This document shows positions 27,916-38,400 of a stretch of DNA of 64,000 nucleotides, piece after piece; position 1 is the first letter of the stretch, and every line of letters begins with the position of its first letter. Location: assembly GCA_019843655.1 (NCBI GenBank), contig JACDQD010000103.1, positions 8,680,001 through 8,744,000 on the forward strand. The letters run 5' to 3'. Position numbers and translations under genes: made by a program. This stretch comes from Lethocerus indicus. Lineage: Eukaryota; Arthropoda; Insecta; Hemiptera; Belostomatidae. Under the pieces are notes generated by a model that saw nothing but the letters and a program-made list of their open reading frames with translations, made no database searches and was not told the origin of the DNA.

Positions 27916-30900
27916 TAAATTATAAATAAAATGTGTATAAAATGTTCACTTTATAAATCCATTGATTTAATTATTTCATAGGATATATACATATAGATAA
28001 ATACAATAATTTAAATTATTAAGAACTAATAGTGAATTAATGTGAATTTCCTGACATTAATTGCAAAATAATATTGATATTTAATGAAGATATGAAGTAT
28101 ATAATATATTAATATGAAGTATATAATACTATGACAGTAGTCATTTAAATATGATATCATAATTTATTTATATATATTAATATTAAAGTATATTTTTATT
28201 AGATTAATAACATAAAATTAATCTATTGTATTATTTTGTTAAACATTGGCTAAAGAAGGCATCATATTGAGCATACACATTAGTAGTATAGATGCCTTAT
28301 TATGAATGTTTACTCATGGCTAATGGCACACCTTCCTGGAGCTAAAAGCTGTGTAATGTGTCAGAACTAATAACCAGAGACAGCACTGATAACACAACTT
28401 CCTATCTAAAAATTACTTTATGTACTGACAATCTTGAGATATATATAATATAACTTATAAATCAAGTTTACTATAAGCAAAACTAAAATTGAAAAATAAT
28501 ATTTATAACTTAAAATACCTAATTTTATATATTAAGTTAATAGAATTTTTTACCAACTCAAGCTTATTATAAGCACAATGTTTTATAGTGATAAAAACAT
28601 GTTTTCTTAAATTAGTTTCAATTAATAATGCATTTAGTAAATTAAAAACATAATACAACTTTGTTCTTAAGGCAGAAAAACAGAATCAGTTAAAATGCTA
28701 TACATACCGATCTACTTGAACATATTTTGGCATATGCAATGTCAAGGGCTAGCTCATTCCTAGCAGTGATGAAGTCTTCATAATTTGTATGATATGCTTT
28801 GTCAACATGATTACAATAGGCCAAAGCCAAATCTTGCTTTGGCAACTGAATCTGAAACTGTTTTGCCCTGTATTTTTCTCCAGCTGTTCTTAGTCTAGGC
28901 ACTTTGTCGGCAGGAAGGCACTTGAAATATTGCTCAACCTGTAACAACGCAATTTAATTTTAATTAATATTGATTTCAAAATATTTTATAAATGTTTAGT
29001 AATAAAAAATACAGTAAAATTAAAATAAAAATCTATATCCATTTATATTAAACAAGATAACAATGATAAGAAAATTCATCAGTTTAAATATGCATGTTTA
29101 AATGTTACAGTCAGAACCAAATTTCCAAATATATTTATATGGATTAAGGATTATTACACTTACATTTAATCCCTTGTATAATATTTTTCAAGCCTGACTG
29201 TACATGCCTACATGAACTATAAATATAATATATTTTGATTCATACATCAAATCTAGTTCTACAAATTTTATTTCAATAATTAAGCCTACAAACTTAAATA
29301 TGTAGCTTAGGAACTCTGTGAATTATTCTTCTTTATATAAAACCCAATAAGAAATGAAAACAAGAAAATTCATTTTTCATATTAACCAATATCAACCTGT
29401 GTAATATATACATCACGCAGAATATTTCAATCATTCTTTAACATAAAAATATAGATTGTTAGACTGAGTCTAACCTAACCTGGCAGAGGTGGTAGACAAT
29501 CATATATAATCCCAATAACACTTTAAGAACATTTAAAGTTTTAGAACTAATACTGATTAGATGGGAGCCTGTATCAATATGTAGTAAGTCGGTGATAATT
29601 GTTTCTTTAATTGTGTACTGTTCACCTTATAGGATGGCAAGTTAGGTGGTATCCAGGCGAAGCCCTCGTTAATGCAGCGCTCCCTGTTGGACTTGTTGTC
29701 AACATCGGGCTGGGCCTTGTAGCCTAGCCTTTCCCTGACGTTGATCCACTCCTCGTGGTAGACATCGTGAGCCTCCCGAGGGCACTTGCAGCTGTTGCAC
29801 GTCTTTCTGTAAAATACAAGCAGAATCCAACGTCAACACAGCCGCTTTATGAGTCCACCCCCGGAGGACGGGGCCCCTTGCGAATTTTCTTTTCTATAAA
29901 CTGGACATTCTCAACAGTGTTTACAATAGACCGTCACCGTTCCGACTGTAAGAACTCAATTACAATTACACGTCTTTCCAAAATGAATAAAAGGTATCTG
30001 AAAATATTTCCTTTTAATAGTCAGAAGAGAAAATTCGAAGTCATATATCATCCATAAACGACATACAATTTGAAAGCGTTGTAGAGATGTAGATAGCGAC
30101 GTTTTTGGAATTTTTTTGTTGGAAACTTATTAACACATTGATATCCTCATTATTAGTCAAAATAGGATTAAAACAACGGCCGTACAAAAGAATATAAGAT
30201 ATAAAAAGATAATGTCATATAATAAAGTTGATACTCTTGTAGCATTTGTTTAAAGTAGACCAATTTCAATCGTAATAAACGGTTTATATGGTTGTACAAC
30301 CTTAAATGTAATGGTGTTCAATTCCCACAACAAACAGTCAAGGTAAAATTACAACCAGTTTTACCATGTACAGGTTTTGTTCGGATTATAACCTGAGAAA
30401 TAATTGTTTAGCTTCGTATAAAATGTTGGGGGGTATAAACAATTAGTAGTATACCCCTGATACAAATAGGGCCCCAAGTAATTGATTCAGTTAAATAGCA
30501 ATTCATTCGGCAAACAGTAACTCAAGGTTAAACTTATATTAGCCTGATGGATAATATAACAAAATGAAGATTTTTAAATACTTCTTCTTCCCATTCTTCT
30601 TTCGTAACATAATGGCGAGGATAACGAAAGGGTGAAGACAAACATCAGGAAACAATAATTTCAATATTCCAATATGTAGCGTAACATCTACAACACTTTC
30701 AAATCAGTCGTCATCGTATTTATACGTTATCAAACAATCGGGATAGTACCAAAGTCTTGTTTCAAACTTTAATCCATGAGCGAATTGAACGGTGACCGGC
30801 CATTGGGCCTTTTGGTTGTAATTCCTGTTAACACGGGTCTGTAATTACAGTAAAACCACTGATTCTTATACGAGGGAGGATTAAATATAAACGAGAATTT

Positions 30901-33169
30901 AATCGCCTTTCTTTTTCTTATCAGTCTGCTGTACACGCGGCACAAGGTTGGAAAAACTTACAATTGAGCCTTGCCCACCATATCAGTCGGTTGAAGTACT
31001 AGTATGGATGGACAAAAACTACAGATCAGTACCCCACACGTAATCGTTATTGAAATTTTGTCGAACACAGCCAAAAGTACAGTACAAGAACGAATATTTC
31101 CCTGGCACAAAAATGAGTTTATTTTTCTTTGGAAAAATATTTCAATTTTTTTATATTCGTGAAACTCTCAAGGTAGGTCAAACTACAGAAAATAGACTCC
31201 AAAATAATTATAAGTCGTACAGTTCCAGAATGAGCTAGACCCTCACCAAACATTTTTTTAAACATGACCATGAAAACATTCTTTTAAAGAGCATTCCATA
31301 AGTGTGACTCGGTCGGTGTGGCATTGTAAAACACCGAGTAGCTTTATTTCGAACAGACAATTTAGCTTTAAATGAATTCTCGTTTATATTTGTAACCCCA
31401 GCTTATATATAGGGGCCATTGTATGGGGTGTACAGGCTACGCCGAAGCCAATTCCGGTCGGACCCGTCCGAAAATATTGGCGCTTTAATAAAGTGGTAGT
31501 AGGGGGTGAAGAGCCGGGTGGGGATGCCGCCCCTAACAAGAACTCCGACCCTAACAAGCCAATCTCCGGCTAACGACCCGCCCCCCTATCCGTCACACTC
31601 TAAAATATCGCCTTATAAGTATTCCCCCTTTACTTATTTATATATATTTTTTACGACCCAACGCATCCCGCCTGAAAGGCGCCCTAATCGTTAGGAAAAA
31701 AGCGAAATTATCGGGACAATATTCAGGGCCCCATATATTTCAAAATATTCTAAGTGCTACGTATTATCCGACTCCTTTCGGTTGCCTGGTCCTGTGCTGG
31801 TCCCTCGAGAAACGTGCCAGCGCTATAACTATAACGTATGACTGACGGAATTCTACTGACGATGGGTAGAAACCGAAACCGGCATCACATTGGATTACAA
31901 CTGCGTTAGGATGGAGAAAAATCAATCGATTGGCGATACTAATATAGACTTATTTAAATCTTAATTAAATCTACTTATCCGACTATAAGTAGTACTTTAC
32001 ATTAATTAAATCTGGAAGCAAACTGGCAGATTAAGAAATAGTGCAACCGCGCGAATATTTATTATACAACTAGCAAGCAGCAAATTACTCTTTAAAAGGT
32101 GTTCGATCACAAACTGAACTATATAAGTTATATTTGTCCTCTAACGTTCATTATATGGCCGAGACACATTTTATTCTTTATCGTGACCTACACTCATCAG
32201 AGACAAATAATCTGACGTTTATTATGATTACTCGAGATAACACAAGGGTTATTATCGTTCGCGTGTTTCGCACCTACTCACCTGCTCGCGGAATAATATT
32301 ATCTAATAGGGGATTTGGTCTCGCAGAAGACACAGCTCAGTGCAGTTAGCGGAGGCTGGGAACATCCTGTGAAATTGAGGCCCGACAATATTCCGCTTCG
32401 ACTAAAACCGTCGGAATATTTACATTTTTAAAACTATTTAAGACTAACGAGCCATATTATAAAGGGAGCGCGATAACGCGCTTTAAATAAATAAATTAGA
32501 TTAAACCTCCGGCCGATTCCAACCTGTCCTGCCCGCTGATACGATAACCCGCTCTACACAAATGGCACTTACACAGTTTCCGTTTTAATTCCGTATTCGT
32601 TGTCGTTCACTTTAAACACACCACCGCCGAGCATAATCATTTTCGGTGCCGATCGAAGGCGCGCACCAATGGTGGCACCAATTTTATGACTTTGGTTAAA
32701 AAACACTCGGGTCCGAAAAAAGCGTTAACGAATCCTATCGCGCGTTAACACTCACCGTCCGGCACGTTATCTCCACCCGGGGCCAGATAACAGCCACGAC
32801 TAAAGCCCTCTCGTAGCGGCGTTGCGACAAAAAGACAAACAAAAGTGCAAAAAAAAATATAAAACGAGCGACACGGCAGAACAGGTAGGAAAAGGTGGGC
32901 CGGTGCGGATGTGGAGTACCTAACAATGAGTTGGCAGAGCTCGGTCTGGTCGAACACCTTGCCGTAGAGCTCTAGGACTCGGACGCAGGAGTAGCGCATA
33001 CCGGGCCACGGAACTAGGCTAGTGTCCAGCGGCCCCAGCGCAGGACACTTCATCAATTTCATCTTCTTGCACTCCAACATTTTAAAACCATTATTGTTCG
33101 CGACACGGGTTTTCGACGACACGGTCCGCCGGCGGAAAGGCGCTCACTCACGGTGGAGTCCGAATTTCA
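27519..33169 (-). CDS. Lmpt: PET-LIM protein, Limpet (FHL-like) type, 5' part of gene, split by introns
   Basis: This is the only gene I can support firmly. Its exons on the minus strand are 33169-32920 (coding from 33080), 29806-29626, 28938-28708 and 27734-27519; the phases fit and give 263 residues with no stop. Residues 1-53 are a novel-looking N-terminus. A Cys-x2-Cys-x-Cys-Pro-Arg-Glu segment follows at about 57-65, then a PET domain at about 95-185, then LIM1 at 193-249. Two cysteines of LIM2 (258 and 261) come just before the last donor. PET-LIM proteins are cytoplasmic or muscle/cytoskeletal adaptors; LIM fingers bind zinc and protein partners. Limpet and nematode LIM-9 combine PET with about six LIMs, and testin has three. 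The tight PET-LIM1 spacing and the LIM1 sequence look more like Limpet to me, but I cannot run the alignment. The C-terminal LIMs are absent from the window. Confidence 0.85.
27867..27910. repeat. (TA)22 microsatellite in the PET-LIM1 intron
   Basis: A TA run of 44 bases, about 130 bases upstream (in gene direction) of the LIM1 acceptor. Confidence 0.97.
28090..28128. repeat. duplicated 17-mer in intron
   Basis: The sequence atatgaagtatataata occurs at 28090-28106 and 28112-28128, a local duplication with a 22-base period. Confidence 0.85.
28708..28938 (-). CDS. Lmpt: Lmpt exon: main body of PET domain
   Basis: The exon is 231 bases (77 codons), phase 0 at both ends. The acceptor is gcgttgttacag and the donor TCG|GTATGT is strong. 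It opens with VEQYFKCLPADKVPRL, then has Gly-Glu-Lys-Tyr-Arg-x-Lys-Gln, then QLPKQDLALAYCNHV, all PET-domain landmarks. It ends with YEDFITARNELALDIAYAK and a short linker, ICSSRS, before LIM1. That linker is much shorter than the one I recall between PET and LIM1 in vertebrate testin, which is one reason to prefer the Limpet type. An open frame runs a few codons past the donor into the intron, but the donor and the phase of the next exon argue against read-through. Confidence 0.95.
28939..29625 (-). other. Lmpt: Lmpt intron within PET domain
   Basis: This 687-base AT-rich intron in phase 0 splits the PET coding sequence between Tyr-Lys and Val-Glu-Gln. No other feature was seen in it. Confidence 0.9.
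29626..29806 (-). CDS. Lmpt: Lmpt exon: cysteine-rich segment and start of PET domain
   Basis: The exon is 181 bases: one base completing an Arg codon, then exactly 60 codons ending in phase 0. The acceptor is tgtattttacag and the donor is AAG|GTGAAC. It encodes KTCNSCKCPREAHDVYHEEW at its start, the Cys-x2-Cys-x-Cys-Pro-Arg-Glu signature that precedes the PET domain in testin and Limpet. Near its end it encodes FAWIPPNLPSYK, matching the Trp-x-Pro-Pro that opens PET. It is noticeably richer in G and C than the two following exons and the surrounding introns. The family assignment is secure; Limpet against testin is less so. Confidence 0.95.
29807..32919 (-). other. Lmpt: Lmpt intron between N-terminal exon and PET exon
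   Basis: This 3.1 kb stretch lies between a GT donor at 32919 and an AG acceptor at 29807. I see no further PET-LIM exon in it, including the expected His-Phe-Trp-Arg exon of the canonical isoform. It shifts from AT-rich at its low-coordinate end to a mix with CpG-rich patches (for example 31440-31700). Confidence 0.6.
32920..33080 (-). CDS. Lmpt: Lmpt likely N-terminal coding exon (alternative N-terminus)
   Basis: This exon encodes 53 residues from the ATG at 33080 plus two bases (AG) before a GT donor at 32919. With the first base of the next exon (A at 29806) these give AGA, Arg, directly before Lys-Thr-Cys. That matches the Arg-Lys-x-Cys seen at this point in PET-LIM proteins. The start is the first ATG after an in-frame TGA and has A at -3. 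The peptide begins MLECKKMKLMKCPALGP and contains PWPGMRYSC. It does not contain the usual cysteine-rich stretch ending in His-Phe-Trp-Arg, so it would be an alternative N-terminus. The donor (AG|GTACTC) is only moderate. The exon could be chance, but phase, residue and reading frame all fit. Confidence 0.6.
33081..33169 (-). other. Lmpt: putative 5' UTR part of the Lmpt N-terminal exon, with upstream splice acceptor
   Basis: Reading the minus strand, a T-rich tract followed by tttccatag ends at 33170 and looks like a good splice acceptor. The 89 bases between it and the ATG contain a stop in the coding frame, so they would be untranslated. If the acceptor is used, at least one non-coding first exon and the promoter lie further upstream, above 33.2 kb. 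This is inferred from the signal only. Confidence 0.4.
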
Positions 33170-34057
33170 CTATGGAAACAAAAAAAGTAATTACAAATCC
33201 CTGCAGGGACGGGACAGATGTCGACGGGGTGGGGGGGGGACTACCGAACAAGATAACTCTGACCATACATTCACACCACCTTCGTCACGGCATTCCAAAA
33301 TTAAAGAGGACGGTTCGGGCGAAATTAAATTCCACGAACGCGCGGACTCGATATTCGGATCGACTGAAAACCTACTTCATAATCGTGTACGCAGATTATA
33401 ACCGATTGCGGGCAAACGGCGATAAGATAAAGCGACCTGTCAATTAAAAGCCAGGGGGTAAAACTATCGCACACTACTCACCCGTCCGCTATCGGCTTAA
33501 CAACTAAGTCAATACGGTGACCGTAGGTTTATCCTAACGCATTTTACTTTATGTTCTGTACAATATAAAAATCCCAAAAGAATCAAAGTCGAGATGAAAA
33601 TTAAGCGACCGGCCGACAGTACCCGTAAATATTAATTGAAAAAATTATTATTAAATAACGCAATGGGGAAATGAACATTTGCACATATAAACGCATAAAG
33701 CGGTAAATAAACATGTACTTATTTATATTATGGAAATTAAATTACGTCGGAATTTATTTAGAATAGTTTTTGCATAACAAAAGGACAGTAAACTTGGTTC
33801 GACATTTCTAACTCTGACACGCGGCACGGATAAATAATCTAAAAATGTGCAAGGGTTAAATATTGTGTTGAATTATGTAAGGGGTACTTGAGTACTTATC
33901 GATATAAGAAAACATGATAGAAGATAACCCACTAACAGCTGTTCGGGTCAAAATGTGCAAAATATCAAGAAACGCTTACGTTTACCCGTATTAAACAAAA
34001 TGTTAAAACAAGACCTTGATCTTTTTGACTTTGAATGGCGAACTTTTGACTATAATG

Positions 34058-34060
<3 letters not shown>

Positions 34061-34102
<42 letters not shown>
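34061..34102. repeat. (AT)21 microsatellite
   Basis: A perfect AT run of 42 bases. Confidence 0.97.
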
Positions 34103-34104
<2 letters not shown>

Positions 34105-35363
34105 GAGCATTAATAAATAAATATTTTACGGGAAAAAGGTTAGATATCGCAAACCCCTATACCTTAAGTGGGATATTTATCGGTTGACGAGGGCGGTGAC
34201 TGTATAGGAATGTCGGGGGCTGACTGACGGGGATAAGTTTAGCTGAAAAGTGACAGGGGACATAAAAGAGAAATAAGGCCGGGGAAGGGGCAAAGGGGGG
34301 AGGCCACCACGCCCTCCCTGGACTCTGATTAGAACTGAGAGGACCGAACCATATACTAGGCGGTCCACCCCTAAGTAAAACCTTATCGCCCCGCTGTCCA
34401 CCCATCGGCCCCGATAGACACAATATACCCCCAATAAACCGACCTTTCCAAACGGCAGGCTTCATTTTCAATCTCCGCCGGTACTTTCCCACTAACGAGT
34501 AATTGTCGGACGGACAGAACACCGGCAGGTTTATTATTTTTATTCGCCGAATAAATTGCGTTGAAAGTTGGAGAGCGATGACTGAATTTCCGAAACGTCG
34601 GAAACTGACCTCACCCAGCCCCATGGGAAAGGAAATAAACCGGAACACATTCGAGTTTTCTCCAAAAACAGGAAGACTTTCAGACATTTCAGCGCCTGCT
34701 GCCCGAGGTTTTCCCCTCAGTAATACTCGATGTTACCGCAAGATAGATAAGTAATAAGAATAAAAATACAAATACACAAAACTCGGTACCCCCGTAAGAA
34801 ATGCATTACGTCATTATGAATATTAACATATTTATAGCTATAGAAACAAGCCATTTCCAACTGTTTAAATTAAGAGTATTCCGTCATTCTTTTTCCTGGT
34901 CAGCGCAGAATTTACAGACAAAAATACGACAGAAATACGAGTGTAAATTTCAAAATGCTACAGTAAATTATAAACGTCGCTTAAGAAATAGCATCCGCGG
35001 CCAGGGGCGTCAAAGCGAACAGTCACAACAAAATCGCGCCGTCATCTAATTTCGAAACTCAAAGTCTATTAGAAAGTGGATTAATTTAGTTCGGTTCGTT
35101 TTGCCGCGTTTCCCGTCCGGTCCTCTGGGCCGACGCATAACGGAGACGGGAAATTCGGAAAAATTCTCCGACGCGAAAACGTTTCAGTCCGGACGTTTCC
35201 AAGTCGAAACCAATTGTTTGGGCACGGTTTCACTACGTGAAACACTCAAATTTACATTCGAGGCCAATACGTCACAGTTTTTGCATCGGGTGAAAGTTAC
35301 GCAATGGGACATGAGCGCTCCTGTTCAAGATTTCTGAATAGCTCTTTTTTATACCTCCTTTTT

Positions 35364-35368
<5 letters not shown>

Positions 35369-35418
<50 letters not shown>
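35369..35418. repeat. (TA)25 microsatellite
   Basis: A perfect TA run of 50 bases, the longest dinucleotide array in the window. Confidence 0.97.
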
Positions 35419-35419
<1 letters not shown>

Positions 35420-38400
35420 CGTCTACATCTTCCTCGTACCCCAGAGGAAACCTTCAGAAGGAGATAAGATAAAATAAAATACTAATAATCAGATCTGAAC
35501 AAATACGGAAAACCCCCGAAGTGCTACTTTCCCCCTGAAATAGCAAAGTTACCCTTTTTAAATAAATCAAGTTGTTAAACCAAGGCTAGAACGCATCCTG
35601 ACTCTAAAAAGCGGTCACCGAAATTTCTGTCCCAATAAATCGATACTAAATTAATATGTTAAATAGTAAAGTGCATACATTTATAATATCGCGAAGGGTT
35701 TTAATTCCATAATGACATACAAATTATTTGGCCTTCTTATTAAAAAATGTGAAATTGTCTCGAACATTTGTGATTCAATTTCGTGTTGAAGCGGTTCCAA
35801 AGATATGGAAGAAATATAATATCACCTGAAAATGCCCCTTGGCAAGTTTTAAAAATGTACGCACAGCCACAAGGCAAATTAAACTTTCGTCTGGCATAGG
35901 CCATAAAAGAGAACAGCTGGTTCAACCTTTCCTGAAAATGTCAGCCAGAACGGTCTACGCATTCCATAGGTCAAACGGCCGATATTATGCTCGGCTGAGG
36001 CGGCATTTCAAATGTTCTTATCAGAAACGAATTCTCAATTCCAGAATTGATTTAACGAGTGTAATTCACGAGTGTACTTCGATTCGAACAACAGAGAATA
36101 ATTTCATTGTTCGCTTATCGCACCTTTCATTGTCGCCTTTAGAAATAGCATGTTTGTTTCTCAGCTGTGTTGATAATTTTATCGGGTTGTTCTCAACACT
36201 CGCTAAAATTAAAAACATTTACAAGTAAGCAGGAAAGGCAAGATGTGATTATTATTTTAAGAATACGACGAAGTAAAAACAAATTTCGCAGAATTGCGTA
36301 TAATTGACAATAGTTCGAAATGATACTGAATAATGCGAATATATTATAGTAAAGTATATTTCTAATACTTCTCAATAATAAAACATAACATTTCTGTTCC
36401 ATTCCTCCGTGCAGTATATAAAGTCCCATCACTTTTATGTACATGAATTTAACGCTTTAAACGTATCGCAAACTGTTCCTTTACTAATTTTCTTAAAATC
36501 CGTAAACTAAAAAGTATCAATATCTTTTTAAGCCTAATATGTTTTAAGGGCCCAAAGCTGCAGTGAAACTACAGAAGGACATCCCACCGGCAAATAACAT
36601 GTGAATTTACCGTTGGACCTACTGAAGATGGAGAGAGGCTGAATTCGGTCCAGCATTAGACCAAAATAGCGGGCTGTGATAGAACAATGGTGGTTATATT
36701 TCATGCGACCTATTGCTGCGTTAAAATCATATTTCCCTAGACTGTTCAGTTTCCTACCGGATTTTTAAATGGATCGGGAAATACTAATACCAGATCGCAG
36801 GTCCATAATAGGCCTTGGGTCGCTCTAAAAACGCCGCCTCCATACGAAAGTACATCAGAAATATTTCTGACTCCTTCTCGTCTTCCAGACGCAGGGACGG
36901 CGGGTTCCTCTGTAAACATATTTTTAGAATTTCAAACCGTATTACTCCGAACGCGTTTCCACTCGGACAAGTTAATGCAAACTAATGTGGAGCCGGCCCC
37001 AAGGGGGCGTGGGGCGAGTGTAGCGGGTCGACGCGTTTGACGTTTATTTATACACCTCCTCAGATCTTTTGTCCCAAACAGCACTGTGTAAAACCAGTTT
37101 TCAAAGACAACATACGAACTTGCAATTAGCTGTTTTTTGAGGCTTTGACTCCCCTTTAATAATATAAATGTTCATTCTTGATTGGCGCAATAACTCCGAA
37201 TGACATCTCATTATCTGGGAGCAGATTAATTTAAAACGGGTGCTAGATTAAATATAATATTAACTACTGTATAAATCATATACAAATTGACACGCTAGTA
37301 ATGAGATTGAAAGAAGATTGGGGTCATTTCTTAGCGCAGGGATTGATCGTGAGCTCTTTGGGCCTGGGAGTTTTCCGAATCCTGCTTAGTGTTCAAAACA
37401 TTTTTGGCTTAAGCTTTGTGCTCCGGTATTCCAGAAAAGTACTTCTGTCTTTAGGTGGAGTAAATATTGGTCAAGCAAAGGACCAAATCAGCTACTGAAA
37501 GAAGAATGATTAGCCCGACGAGCCTTTCAGAAGTAAGAGGAAGAGTGGCATGATCTACACGATCTATCCTATGGACTGAGCCCTTTCCCTAGCCAGATAT
37601 CCGGCCCGTTTGCTCCGGCTTTGATCTCCTCCAAAAATAGTGTTCGAACGGGCCGGGGACGAACCCTTCGCTCGTTTAGACATCCAACGGTTAACAGACA
37701 GAGAGGTTATCTTTGGTGCGGACGGAATTGAGTGAACCTCGTTCCAAATGCGTACAGAGCGTGGGTTTCTCTGTTGTAGTTTGTAGCTTCACCTTACCAA
37801 TAATCCCCCGACCATTGTTTACCGACGACGCCCACCTAGGCTTTCGAACGGTCCGACGTTCGACGTTCGATGACTCACTCGCCCACCAGAAGAAAATGGG
37901 TTGAGTCACATAGGAATTTGCGTTTCAAAAGAAACGCGTTTTTACGAATATCCCTTCTTTGCCAACTTATCTCAAGAGCCGAGGGCGGTGTGTGGTACTG
38001 TTATGACGTGTTTTTTTATTTTTTCATACCTTATTACTTCCGTCCAGCCTAGCTGAGAATACAGTACAATTAACAACCAGTCCTTAAAAAACATACTTCA
38101 GTTTTCTATGACGATTCGTATGAAAATGTGTTTAGTACACCTATTTACTATACCATGTATGAGAGAAAGTTAACAGGAATTTGGTTTAAGATTTTGGGCG
38201 ATTTTTTTAAGCCTTGACAATATTTCTAGTAATATTTTTAAGAAATTCTGTATCTCGCGTTTAAGAATCCTCTTATCTGAAAATTAATTAACTTAATCAA
38301 TTGAAGCAGGAAGGACTGCGCTAGTATTTCAAATTTTCAATATGATGCAGGTTTAAAATAAAAGTCTTTAATTGTTCGTTATTTAACCTTTTTGATTTGT

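Larger units (their letters stand above)
27735..28707 (-). other. Lmpt: Lmpt intron between PET and LIM1
   Basis: This 973-base intron in phase 0 is very AT-rich. It carries a long TA microsatellite (27867-27910) and a duplicated 17-mer, atatgaagtatataata, at 28090-28106 and 28112-28128. Confidence 0.9.

Noticed and set aside
28690..28947. PET frame with an ATG just upstream of the exon
   Set aside because: The extra residues lie in the intron. The acceptor at 28939 joins in phase to the preceding PET exon.
32735..33447. Other open frames on both strands over the N-terminal exon (for example 33022-33447 plus, and 33122 minus with a GTG start)
   Set aside because: They are shadows of the CpG-rich exon; the GTG start is not a plausible eukaryotic start when an ATG follows in frame.
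34157..34687. 176-codon minus-strand open frame
   Set aside because: No recognisable motif and no splice context; about one frame of this length is expected by chance in the window.
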